Assembly (NCBI RefSeq): GCF_900110105.1 | Contig: NZ_FOCL01000001.1 | Location: 930,001-994,000, forward strand | Direction of reading: 5' to 3' | From: Mucilaginibacter gossypiicola | Lineage (GTDB): Bacteria > Bacteroidota > Bacteroidia > Sphingobacteriales > Sphingobacteriaceae | DNA length: 64,000 bases | In this document: positions 54,044-62,867 of the stretch, one piece after another | Layout: each line of letters starts with the position of its first letter | Position numbering within the stretch: position 1 is the first letter of the stretch | Notes under the pieces: generated by a model | Told to the model about the DNA's origin: nothing | What the model saw: only the letters and a program-made list of their open reading frames with translations | Databases searched by the model: none | Made by a program: the position numbers and the translations under genes

Positions 54044-55045
54044 ATGGAAACATTAAACATGGAAATTAAAAACACAGCACCTGTTTTAACCAATCTGTTA
54101 CAGATTGTTGAAAGCGGTTTGCTGTCAGAAAACATTTACCTCACCCTAATAGACGAAGACTCAGATCAATCTTCATCAGGGTTAAGGATTAATAAGCTGG
54201 GAGTAACAGAAGCACCGCTCCCCGAAATTTTGAAACTTTTGGGTATCCGCAGCATAACATTAAATGCCAGTCATGATTTCACTGCGCTGTCAAAACTCGC
54301 GGTTACATTACCGCCAGCGCAGGTTGAACAATACCTATGGGCATTTTTTAAGGATGAAACTGTTATCGCAGAACTTCGCTCGCTGTTTAGCAACTGCCGA
54401 ACTATTGCATTTGATGATTGGGCGGCTATTACAGGCGCCTCCAGCCTTTGGAACGGTTTATTGGCCGATGTCATAAAGCCACTGGGCAAAAAAGATCTTG
54501 AATTTATCTTTTACCTCGGCGACCCGGGAAATAAACTTTCCTTCCAGGTAGATGAAGCAATTGATCTCATCAGCGAGTTTTCATATCACGGTCAGGTAAC
54601 CTTTGCCCTTGATGCAAGTGAGGCAATGAAATTATGGATGGTGTTAAACGGCGTAAACCCCGATACACCTTTGGATGGTCAAACACCATCTGATCTCAAC
54701 AAAAAATACTTCTCCATTTTCAGAACGATGGATATTAGCCGCCTGCTGATATACTCGGCCGACAATGCAATAGTATTCTCCAGCGACGAGCAATTTATCC
54801 TTAGCCGAAAAAAAGTTGAACACCATATTGAAATAAGCGCAAACGCCAGGCAAGACTTTATTGCCGGCTTCAGTATCGGATTATTAAAGCACCTTGATAT
54901 TGCGCACTGTATTGCCCTTGGCCTTATTGTTTTTGGCTGCAGCGGCGAGTTTAATACTAAACCAGATCAACACGGCCTGCTACTATATATCCAAAACTGG
55001 ATTAACGATCTGCAAAAACCCGACAGCATACATCTGTACGAATAA
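54044..55045 (+). CDS. PfkB-like (degenerate sugar-kinase fold) protein 1
   Basis: About 333 residues from the ATG at 54044; a TTG two codons upstream is the other choice. The closing segment NARQDFIAGFSIGLLKHLDI, followed by a helix ending GLIVFG, resembles the PfkB C-terminal GAGDAF.AGF..GLL signature. The GAGD positions read NARQ, so the catalytic Asp is replaced by Gln. The middle DLEFIFYLGDPGNKL and the overall length also fit ribokinase-like folds. If correct this is a pseudokinase or sugar-binding protein. A paralogue at 59403 keeps Asp there. The family is not confirmed. Confidence 0.5.
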   Translation: METLNMEIKNTAPVLTNLLQIVESGLLSENIYLTLIDEDSDQSSSGLRINKLGVTEAPLPEILKLLGIRSITLNASHDFTALSKLAVTLPPAQVEQYLWAFFKDETVIAELRSLFSNCRTIAFDDWAAITGASSLWNGLLADVIKPLGKKDLEFIFYLGDPGNKLSFQVDEAIDLISEFSYHGQVTFALDASEAMKLWMVLNGVNPDTPLDGQTPSDLNKKYFSIFRTMDISRLLIYSADNAIVFSSDEQFILSRKKVEHHIEISANARQDFIAGFSIGLLKHLDIAHCIALGLIVFGCSGEFNTKPDQHGLLLYIQNWINDLQKPDSIHLYE

Positions 55046-55071
55046 ATAACAAACCTTAATTTAAATTTTCA

Positions 55072-55524
55072 ATGGAACCAAGAATCAACTTATTTGCTAA
55101 AGGGCAAAATGCCCTGAAATCCCTGTTTCAAGCAGGAGCTTACTTAAAACACTCAACGATAGAAGTACCTCTCCAGGAATTGGTATTTTTCAGGGTATCA
55201 CAAATGAACGGTTGCGCATACTGTTTGGATATGCACTCCAAAGATGCCCGCGCACATGGTGAAACCGAACAAAGGCTTTACGGTATCAGCGCATGGCGTG
55301 AAACACCTTATTTTACAGATCGTGAACGTGCTGCCCTCGGCTGGGCCGAGGCCGTAACCAAATGCGAGGTGTCCGACAGCGTTTACGAACGTGTAAAACC
55401 TCATTTTACTGAAGAAGAGCTGATCGATCTTACACTTGCTGTTACAACCATTAACACCTGGAACAGGTTTAACCTTTCTTTCCCGCAAGTTGCGGGCACT
55501 TACCAGGTAGGTCAGTTTGGTTGA
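55072..55524 (+). CDS. Carboxymuconolactone decarboxylase / AhpD-like protein
   Basis: 150 residues with CAYCLDMHSKDARAHGETEQ, the CxxC-His motif of AhpD-like peroxidases. It is related to, but clearly diverged from, the protein at 15254. It sits 26 bp after the PfkB-like gene in the same run. Confidence 0.87.
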   Translation: MEPRINLFAKGQNALKSLFQAGAYLKHSTIEVPLQELVFFRVSQMNGCAYCLDMHSKDARAHGETEQRLYGISAWRETPYFTDRERAALGWAEAVTKCEVSDSVYERVKPHFTEEELIDLTLAVTTINTWNRFNLSFPQVAGTYQVGQFG

Positions 55525-55588
55525 TCAATTTTTTACATAGGCCGGATCATTATCGGCCTATGTAAATTTTATACTAAGCACTACCATA

Positions 55589-57667
55589 ATGATAATTAAG
55601 AAGCTTGATATGGATAGCCACTCCAATTTTGATACAGAAACGCTGGACGAACTGCTGGCGAAGGCCCCCTTAACAGCGTTACCACAAAATTTTAAACCAA
55701 TGAAGCCAACGCTGGTGGATACCTCTTTTGACGATCCCGGCTGGCTGTTTGAAAACAAGTGGGACGGCTACCGGGCAATTGCCGTTATTAATAAACACAA
55801 CACGCGGTTACTGTCGCGTAACGACATTTCGTTCGCCAAATACTATCCCATTATTGATGTACTTAACACATGGCCATGTAACGCGGTAATAGATGGCGAG
55901 ATCGTAGTAATGGGCAAAAACGGAACAACGGATTTTGGAGCTTTGCAAAATTGGGAAAATGAAAAAGACAGTACGTTAGTATACCAGGTTTTCGATATGC
56001 TATGGTACGAAGGCCGGAACCTTATGGGTTTACCGTTAAACCAAAGGCAAGCCATTTTAAAGCACGTTATACCACCAGGCAACCATATTATCCGCCGAAG
56101 TATTCCTATTGCCACTAAAGGTAAAGACCTGTTTGCAAACGCCGAAAAGCATGGCTATGAAGGGATAGTTGCTAAACAGGCCGACAGCATTTACGCACCC
56201 GACAAACGTTCAAAAGCGTGGCTGAAAATAAAGGTGCAGCGCAGGCAGGAAGTAGTGATAGGCGGTTTTACCAAAAATAAAAGCACCATCAAACCTTTTA
56301 GCGCCTTGCTGTTGGGCGTTTATGAAAACGGTAAATTGCGCTTTGTTGGAAAAGTTGGCACTGGTTTTTCCATTGATCAACAGGCTAAAATGCTGCAAAA
56401 TTTTTCGTCATATATTACAGATACTAATCCCTTTGATATCGAAAATAAAGCACAAACATCACCTTTAACCAAAAAAGTACCGGGCGAAACCTTTACCTGG
56501 CTTAAGCCCGAGCTGATTTGTGAAGTTAATTTTGCCGAAATTACCAAAGACGGACTTTTCAGGCAGGCATCATTTAAAGGGATGCGCATTGATAAAAACG
56601 CTGTTGATGTAACATTAGAGACGCCTCAAAATACGAAAGAAGCGGTTGTAGAAGAGGAACAAAAAACCGGTAGTCCGCTTTCATCTCATCCAAAGCCTGT
56701 TGCTACTTTCATTCCGCGGGGCAATGATTCGGCAACGCTTACTTTTAATGGATCGAAAATCCAGTTTACCCACTTAAATAAAATTTACTGGTTGCCGGAA
56801 GCTGTAACCAAACGCGATATGCTGAACTATTATATAGCAGTTGCCGAATATATGCTTCCGCATCTCCGCGACAGGCCGATGTCGTTAAATCGCTTTCCTG
56901 ATGGTGTTAGCGGCCCGCATTTTTACCAGAAAGACGTTACGGGTAAGGCCCCCGACTGGGCCACAACCTTTGCTCATGATACGGCAAAGGGCGAACATCA
57001 TAATTATATAGTTGGGAATGATATTTCAAGTTTGCTGTGGATGGCCGGGCAGGGATGTATCGAGATCAATCCCTGGCTTAGCCGTGTAAGTTCGCCAGGA
57101 AGCCCGGATCATTGCGTAATAGATCTTGACCCTGACGAGCAAAACACGTTTGATCAGGTAATTGAAGCGGCACTCATGGTAAAAAGAATTGTCGATTCAC
57201 TTGGCGTTCCGTCGTTTCCAAAAACCTCCGGATCAACCGGCATCCATATTTATATCCCATTAGGTTCCGGATATACTTATGAACAATCGCAAATGCTTGC
57301 TAAACTCATTGTATCTGCTGTTAACAGCCAACTGCCTGGTTTTACCACGCTCGAAAGAATGACATCAGCGCGGCATGGCAAAATGTATCTCGATTTTTTA
57401 CAAAACCGGCCCGAGGCAACAATAGCGGGTGTGTATTCGCTCAGGCCGAAACCGGGAGCTACAGTTTCCATGCCACTGCATTGGGATGAAGTTAAACCGG
57501 GACTAAAAATGAGCGATTTTACCATCTTCAACGCCATCGACCGCCTTAAAGAAACCGGCGATCTTTTTAAAGGGGTATTAAATAACGGAATTGACCTACT
57601 CCAAACTATCAATAAAGCCCAAAATCTATTTGATGATCAACAAGTTATAAAACCCTCTTCTTTTTAA
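55589..57667 (+). CDS. ligD: LigD-type DNA ligase-polymerase, no nuclease domain
   Basis: 692 residues in ligase-then-polymerase order. The adenylation motif ENKWDGYR has nucleophile Lys57, followed by DGEIVVMG and the C-terminal ligase part (LKIKVQRRQEVVIGGFT). A polymerase domain follows (about 390-660, RFPDGVSGPHFYQKD and IDLDPDEQ). The phosphoesterase domain of many LigD proteins is absent. LigD joins broken ends with Ku, but no Ku gene is in view. An ATG at 55610 is an alternative start. Confidence 0.85.
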   Translation: MIIKKLDMDSHSNFDTETLDELLAKAPLTALPQNFKPMKPTLVDTSFDDPGWLFENKWDGYRAIAVINKHNTRLLSRNDISFAKYYPIIDVLNTWPCNAVIDGEIVVMGKNGTTDFGALQNWENEKDSTLVYQVFDMLWYEGRNLMGLPLNQRQAILKHVIPPGNHIIRRSIPIATKGKDLFANAEKHGYEGIVAKQADSIYAPDKRSKAWLKIKVQRRQEVVIGGFTKNKSTIKPFSALLLGVYENGKLRFVGKVGTGFSIDQQAKMLQNFSSYITDTNPFDIENKAQTSPLTKKVPGETFTWLKPELICEVNFAEITKDGLFRQASFKGMRIDKNAVDVTLETPQNTKEAVVEEEQKTGSPLSSHPKPVATFIPRGNDSATLTFNGSKIQFTHLNKIYWLPEAVTKRDMLNYYIAVAEYMLPHLRDRPMSLNRFPDGVSGPHFYQKDVTGKAPDWATTFAHDTAKGEHHNYIVGNDISSLLWMAGQGCIEINPWLSRVSSPGSPDHCVIDLDPDEQNTFDQVIEAALMVKRIVDSLGVPSFPKTSGSTGIHIYIPLGSGYTYEQSQMLAKLIVSAVNSQLPGFTTLERMTSARHGKMYLDFLQNRPEATIAGVYSLRPKPGATVSMPLHWDEVKPGLKMSDFTIFNAIDRLKETGDLFKGVLNNGIDLLQTINKAQNLFDDQQVIKPSSF

Positions 57668-57861
57668 TAAAATACATTAAAGGATAGCTTGCCACCCGCC
57701 GTAACGAAGATGACGGGTGCCAGCTTATCGAGGATGTTGTAATGGGTATGCACTTTCCACCCGTTCGTGCATGAATGAACCTACGCCGGCATAGCTTAGC
57801 TGTGAAAACCGGTCAGCAACGCGATAGGTCGGCGGGCGGTAACACCTTTAACTATGCTTGT

Positions 57862-58494
57862 TTACCGATTATCATCAGCAGCTTTGATCCTGCTCATCAA
57901 TTCCGTAAAAACCGTTATGGATTGAGCGCCGGTTATTGAATACTTTTCCTCGAACCAAAAAAAGGGAACTTTACCTATACCAATGCGTTGGGCCAGATGT
58001 TCATCCGCCCTTACCTCTGCCGAATAGCTATTACTTTCCAAAAGTTGTTTCGCGTCGATTCCTATTTCAGCCGCCAGCCCGATCAATTGTTTTTTGTTAC
58101 CGATTCGCTTTCCCTCTTCAAAATATGCTTTAAAAAGTCGGCCAGCCATCTCCGCTCCTTTGCCGTTATCTGCAGCAAAATGTATTAAGCGATGCGCGTC
58201 AAAAGTGTTTGTACGGATCACTTTATCAAAATCAATTGTCAACCCGGCTTTCTGACCAGCCATCATTATCGCGTTAATTGTTTGTTGAGCCCTTAATTGG
58301 GATAGTTTATATTGACGCATTAAGGTTGCACATTGTGTTTCATCGTTATCAACTGCTATTTCAGGCTCAAGCTCAAAGCTGCGAAGTAAAACAGTTGGTT
58401 GCCCGCCTGCATAAAACTCAATTGCCTTTTCCAAATGCTTTAAACCGATATAGCTATAAGGGCAAGCTATATCGAACCAAACTTCTATTTTCAA
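57862..58494 (-). CDS. DsbA/FrnE-family oxidoreductase
   Basis: About 210 residues if translation starts at the TTG at 58494 (LKIEVWFDIACPYSYIGLKH). A TTG at 58542 adds 16 residues not seen in the family. The active site is ACPYSYIG with one cysteine, as in FrnE proteins, and the C-terminal IGIGKVPFFWFEEKYSITGAQ holds the cis-Pro. The absence of a signal peptide suggests a cytoplasmic 2-hydroxychromene isomerase- or FrnE-like role. It is a single gene convergent with LigD. Confidence 0.8.
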   Translation of the reverse strand: MKIEVWFDIACPYSYIGLKHLEKAIEFYAGGQPTVLLRSFELEPEIAVDNDETQCATLMRQYKLSQLRAQQTINAIMMAGQKAGLTIDFDKVIRTNTFDAHRLIHFAADNGKGAEMAGRLFKAYFEEGKRIGNKKQLIGLAAEIGIDAKQLLESNSYSAEVRADEHLAQRIGIGKVPFFWFEEKYSITGAQSITVFTELMSRIKAADDNR

Positions 58495-58652
58495 TGTGTT
58501 ACGTTTAGTACGGATAACAACCCATAAGATTGGATTGGACAACTTTTATAATATTTATTTCATACTTATAAACCTTATAGTGTAATAATAAGCAGGATGG
58601 GATGCGGGATCCGATCCTGTTAAACCACCATATTTCGTGGCCTTGGCTTCCT

Positions 58653-58675
58653 ATCGTCGAAATGAGGTGTAAAAC
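58653..58675 (+). promoter_or_regulatory. Shared bipartite motif upstream of the second gene set
   Basis: The second copy of ATCGTCGAAAT-N3-GTGTAAAAC, ending 134 bp before the start at 58810. It is the only exact relative of the site at 50002 that I could find by eye. Confidence 0.5.
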
Positions 58676-58809
58676 CTTTTTGGAAAATGATACAAATACA
58701 TAATAATCAATAAATTACCATATGGCACCTCAATTGTTAAGTTCAGTCTCAACACTGCATTAGCTCGCTTGGTTTAGCGTTGCTTAATACAAAACCCAAC
58801 TGATCAACC

Positions 58810-59385
58810 ATGGAAAGAGACCTAAAGGGCACCATCTTAATAATCGATATCAGCTATTATATAAATCATATAAACTACATAAATGATATCGATAATGAGA
58901 TGCGTTCATGCATTATCGATAAATTGTTAAGATCAATAATCAGGGGCAACCGCTTATCGTTTTTGATATCGGAGATGGAAGATGATATCATACTTTTTTT
59001 TCGCCATGGGCCTGCTTTCCCGACGCGGGTAATTTTACAGCAACTGGAAGCAATTCTTACATCGTTTAGTGCCGAATTGAATTTATTAAGATATTATTTT
59101 CCAGCAGCGCATCAGGCGTCTGTTAGGTTCATTATACACTATTGTGCCCCAGGCAACCTGTCAAAAAAAGAGCTCTCAAAGTTACGCGGAACTACGATAA
59201 CCGGCATTCGTAATTTGTTAAAAAGTAAAGCTGTAATGCCTATCAGCGCACTATTTACAAATCAATACCTCGAAGCGCAGGAGCAGGAAGCTATACCTAC
59301 TGAGGGCCGGGTTTGCGAATTATATAACGCAAGTACACAGCGTAATTTAACACTACTGGTGGGCACCTTTCCACAAACAGCATAA
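58810..59385 (+). CDS. DUF2652-like protein, diverged paralogue
   Basis: 191 residues related to the protein at 51316: LIIDISYYINH, ISEMEDDIILFFRHGPAFP. The first half has an unusual repeated Ile-Asn stretch (YINHINYINDID). The aspartates of the cyclase-like metal site may be kept (IDIS, DD). It lies 17 bp before the PfkB-like paralogue. Confidence 0.7.
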   Translation: MERDLKGTILIIDISYYINHINYINDIDNEMRSCIIDKLLRSIIRGNRLSFLISEMEDDIILFFRHGPAFPTRVILQQLEAILTSFSAELNLLRYYFPAAHQASVRFIIHYCAPGNLSKKELSKLRGTTITGIRNLLKSKAVMPISALFTNQYLEAQEQEAIPTEGRVCELYNASTQRNLTLLVGTFPQTA

Positions 59386-59402
59386 TCCAACCGCAAATAT
59401 TA

Positions 59403-60428
59403 ATGCCAAATATCAAAATGATGCAAGCGCTTGAGATAGAAATTGTGAATTCGGTCCCGGTATTATCAGCACTCATAAAAACAATAGAACAGGCAGGCCG
59501 ATCAAAGGATACATATCTGCTCTGTGAAAAGAAAAAAAGAATGACAAGCTTAAAATTTCAGGAAGCATCACAAAATTTATTGGGAATAAAAGAATTAGCG
59601 TTGCCAAACTTTTTTAAAAAGTTAGGCATAAGAAGCCTGATGATGTGTGATGGCTATGATATGACTTCATTGACCAAATATGAGTTTATAGTTCTAAACG
59701 AAAACAACCATGAAAATACCTGGCATGATATAAAAAATGAACAATTAATATCCGACCTTTTTCTGCTGTTCAAGAAATGCAGGGCCATAACTTTTAACCA
59801 TTGGACTGATCTGGCTGATACATCCAGCTTGTTGAGCGGGTTATTTAATGACGTAATAAAACCACTTGTTAAACAGCATCTGGATTTTATCTTTTATCTG
59901 GACGATCCCGGCAAAAAGTTACTTTTTCAAATAGATAATATACTTCATGTAATTGAAAAATTTAACATGAAGGGGAAGGTCACCTTTGTACTTGATGAGT
60001 TTGAGGCGGTTAACCTTTGGATGGTATTGAACGGCGAAATGCCCAATACAACCTTTAATATCAATACGCCAAATGGTTTAAAAAAGAAATGTTTTTCATT
60101 GTTGCGAACAATGAATATCAACCGTTTGCTCATCTACTCAATAAATAGCGTGATTCTTTTTTCAGAAGACCAGCAATTCATATTTGCGCGAAGAGACTTT
60201 GAGGAGATAGCTGAAATTGCCGCCGACGCCAGGGATAAATTTATTACAGGCTTTAGTTTTGGGTTACTTAGCAAGCTTGATATCCAGCAGTGTGTAGCCC
60301 TTGGGCTCATTATGCTGGGTGTACAAACTGAAATGAAGATTCCTGCCGGTACTACAGAACTTCTTTCGTATATTGAAAAATGGATCGCAGATCAGGGTCG
60401 AAGTAACGATCAGTATTTGTACCAGTAA
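59403..60428 (+). CDS. PfkB-like (degenerate sugar-kinase fold) protein 2
   Basis: 341 residues paralogous to the protein at 54044 throughout. The C-terminal signature reads DARDKFITGFSFGLLSKLDI, so Asp is present where GAGD has its catalytic Asp, but the flanking glycines are replaced. It may retain partial function or only ligand binding. It follows the DUF2652-like gene by 17 bp and precedes the YCII gene by 47 bp. Confidence 0.5.
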   Translation: MPNIKMMQALEIEIVNSVPVLSALIKTIEQAGRSKDTYLLCEKKKRMTSLKFQEASQNLLGIKELALPNFFKKLGIRSLMMCDGYDMTSLTKYEFIVLNENNHENTWHDIKNEQLISDLFLLFKKCRAITFNHWTDLADTSSLLSGLFNDVIKPLVKQHLDFIFYLDDPGKKLLFQIDNILHVIEKFNMKGKVTFVLDEFEAVNLWMVLNGEMPNTTFNINTPNGLKKKCFSLLRTMNINRLLIYSINSVILFSEDQQFIFARRDFEEIAEIAADARDKFITGFSFGLLSKLDIQQCVALGLIMLGVQTEMKIPAGTTELLSYIEKWIADQGRSNDQYLYQ

Positions 60429-60475
60429 ATACCGATTTTTGTAAAGCCGATTAGCTAATTATAAAGAAAAAAATT

Positions 60476-60814
60476 ATGAAAGAATTTCTGTTTCTTTTCA
60501 GAAGAGATTTTACAACGGCCGAAAAACAGCCAAGCCCGGATGAGTTAAAAAAACATCTGGAGCATTGGCAAGCCTGGTTTGATGATCTTTCGAAACAAGG
60601 CATACTTGCCAGGCCTATTCAGCGTTGGGACGGAGCCGGAAAAATTGTTGAACGCGGCAAAAGCGCTACCAATGGCCCCTTTGTAGAAATTAAGGAATCA
60701 ATTGGCGGCATAATTATTATTAAAGCGCAGGATTATGACGAAGCCGAAAAAATTGCACGGGGCTGCCCAATATTTGAGTTCAATGGTTCTGTAGAGATAA
60801 GGATGGGATTCTAA
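60476..60814 (+). CDS. YCII-related (DGPF) protein
   Basis: 112 residues: MKEFLFLFRRDF start, HWQAWFDDLSKQG and NGPFVEIKESIGG match the YCII/DGPF family (here GPFVE). Such proteins are encoded beside ECF42 sigma factors, and the next gene is one. The biochemical role is unknown. Confidence 0.85.
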   Translation: MKEFLFLFRRDFTTAEKQPSPDELKKHLEHWQAWFDDLSKQGILARPIQRWDGAGKIVERGKSATNGPFVEIKESIGGIIIIKAQDYDEAEKIARGCPIFEFNGSVEIRMGF

Positions 60815-60838
60815 TAGATCCATATTTATGGATATTTT

Positions 60839-62083
60839 ATGAGTAAACAAGAGCTGATTCCCAATCTGTTCCGTACCGAGTATCAAAAAATAGTATCGGT
60901 ACTCATCTACCTATTTGGCGTCGAACACATTGAAATAGCCGAGGATATCGTGAGCGATACTTTTCTTTCGGCGACCGAACTTTGGGATAAAAAAGGCGTG
61001 CCTGAAAATCCGATTGGCTGGCTCTATACTGTTGCAAAAAACAAAACCCGAAACTATATCAAACGTCACCAGGTTTTTGAACAAAAATTGGTGGCCGCAT
61101 TAAAAACAAACGAAACCGCAAGTAAAGAAATTGAGATCGATCTCTCTGTAAAAAACATAGCCGACAGCCAGCTGGCGATGATCTTTACCATTTGCGATCC
61201 TATTATATCTGCCGATTCGCAGGTTACACTGGCATTAAACCTGCTTTGCGGTTTTGGGATACAGGAAATTGCAGACGCTTTTTTAACTAACAAGGAGGTG
61301 ATATACAAACGGATAAACCGCGCCAAAGAAAAACTTAAAGAAGCCAAAATTAAAATTGAGCCCCCCTCGCTTAGCCAGATCGCCAGCAGACTTGATAATG
61401 TTTTAAAAACACTTTATCTCTTGTATTCGGAAGGTTATTACTCTACATCACAAAATATCCCTCTGCGTAAAGATCTGTGTGAGGAAGCGATGCGTCTTGC
61501 TTTATTACTTGCCGGGAACAACGCAACCAATACTCCTCAGGTTAATGCGCTATTAGCTTTAATGTGTTTTCATTCATCCCGTTTTGATGCCCGGCTAAGT
61601 GATGCCGGCGATGCCATACTTTACCTCGATCAGGACGAAAGTTTATGGAACCAGGAATTGATTAATACAGGTCTTTACTTTTTAGATCGATCATCAAACG
61701 GCAATCATTTAAGTAAATACCACTGCGAAGCCGGGATTGCTTACTGGCATACCCGTAAAGCCGATTCGCCTGAGAAATGGGAGAATATCCTACGGCTATA
61801 TGATCAGTTATTGGCTATCGAATACTCTCCTACCGCTGCACTAAACCGTATTTTCGCACTATCTAAGATAAAAGGAAAACAAAAAGCCATAGTGGAGGCT
61901 GAAAAGCTGAACTTTACTGACAATGTTTTTTTCTATTCGTTATTGGGCAACCTGTATACTAATATTAACGATGGTAAAGCAATAAGCAGTTATCAAATCG
62001 CATTGAACCGTTCAGCTTCCAATTCAGATAAGGCAACGATCCAAAAGAACATCGAACTACTCAAAATAAAAATGGCTAATTAA
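60839..62083 (+). CDS. ECF42-type sigma factor with C-terminal TPR-like extension
   Basis: 414 residues. The sigma-70 region 2 (EYQKIVSVLIYLFGVEHIEIAEDIVSD) and region 4 (about 120-170) occupy the N-terminal part. The remaining about 240 residues are a helical, TPR-like extension typical of ECF42, with no anti-sigma factor needed. The paired YCII gene 24 bp upstream is the usual companion. It overlaps the convergent membrane gene by 8 bp. Confidence 0.85.
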   Translation: MSKQELIPNLFRTEYQKIVSVLIYLFGVEHIEIAEDIVSDTFLSATELWDKKGVPENPIGWLYTVAKNKTRNYIKRHQVFEQKLVAALKTNETASKEIEIDLSVKNIADSQLAMIFTICDPIISADSQVTLALNLLCGFGIQEIADAFLTNKEVIYKRINRAKEKLKEAKIKIEPPSLSQIASRLDNVLKTLYLLYSEGYYSTSQNIPLRKDLCEEAMRLALLLAGNNATNTPQVNALLALMCFHSSRFDARLSDAGDAILYLDQDESLWNQELINTGLYFLDRSSNGNHLSKYHCEAGIAYWHTRKADSPEKWENILRLYDQLLAIEYSPTAALNRIFALSKIKGKQKAIVEAEKLNFTDNVFFYSLLGNLYTNINDGKAISSYQIALNRSASNSDKATIQKNIELLKIKMAN

Positions 62084-62567
62084 ACCTATGGGTACGTTCA
62101 AAATGCCTTTTTGTTATTAATGAAATTGGCAAACCAACCAACACCATATGCCAGACAACACTGATAAGAACAGCACTTAATTCAAACGGGGTTCGCTGAA
62201 TTTTACTGAACGGAATAACAACGAGGTTCATAAACAGCCAAACGGCAAAGCCCAGTAATAGTCCTGAAATAACAGGCCATTTTCTTAATTGACTTATCAC
62301 CGGATACGCGTAGAAATAAACAGCGGCAATAACAAATGATATTGCAAAATGCAATAATGTGCCAATAATTACCATCGCCGTACCTCCCGAAAATGCGTCG
62401 GAGCCATAAAGCGCGCTCGCTATATACTGCATAACCTGCGCCGGACTGAGGCCAAGCTTAAAATAAAATACTACAGAGGCGGCAGCGCTATCCAGAATGC
62501 CTGCAATAATCCCAGCTATTAAAATTGTGCGGATAACATTCGCTCCGCTCCTTTTGCTTTGTTCCAT
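62076..62567 (-). CDS. Four-helix membrane protein
   Basis: 163 residues with four membrane segments (about 14-34, 65-85, 95-118 and 132-152) and a basic N-terminus. It resembles YagU/DUF1440-like inner-membrane proteins in layout, but I cannot assign a family. It is convergent with the ECF42 gene. Confidence 0.65.
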   Translation of the reverse strand: MEQSKRSGANVIRTILIAGIIAGILDSAAASVVFYFKLGLSPAQVMQYIASALYGSDAFSGGTAMVIIGTLLHFAISFVIAAVYFYAYPVISQLRKWPVISGLLLGFAVWLFMNLVVIPFSKIQRTPFELSAVLISVVWHMVLVGLPISLITKRHFERTHRFN

Positions 62568-62867
62568 GTTTATTTAAATTGATTTGAAAAACCTAACGAC
62601 AAGCAGCATTTCATTTTTGGACAAAACGGCTAAATTTTAATCGAAATCCTTTTAGACGGATGCTTAAATCAGATACACTGAGGAAAATATAGCTAAAGGG
62701 AGTTAGGCGTTATTTGGTGTCGGAACTCACAGCCGGGCGGTATTTCGTTCGCGCCTGATACCCTTAAAACCTCAATACAGTTGTCACTGAGCGTTTACCA
62801 TAACTGGCATAGTTTTATATAAACCCCAAGCAGCTTTTAACCTTTCAGAAAAGCCGTTTTAATTTAT
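62568..62867. other. Divergent promoter region
   Basis: 300 bp between the membrane protein and the sigma-54 activator gene, both transcribed outwards. No gene seen and no clear -24/-12 site could be named. Confidence 0.4.
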
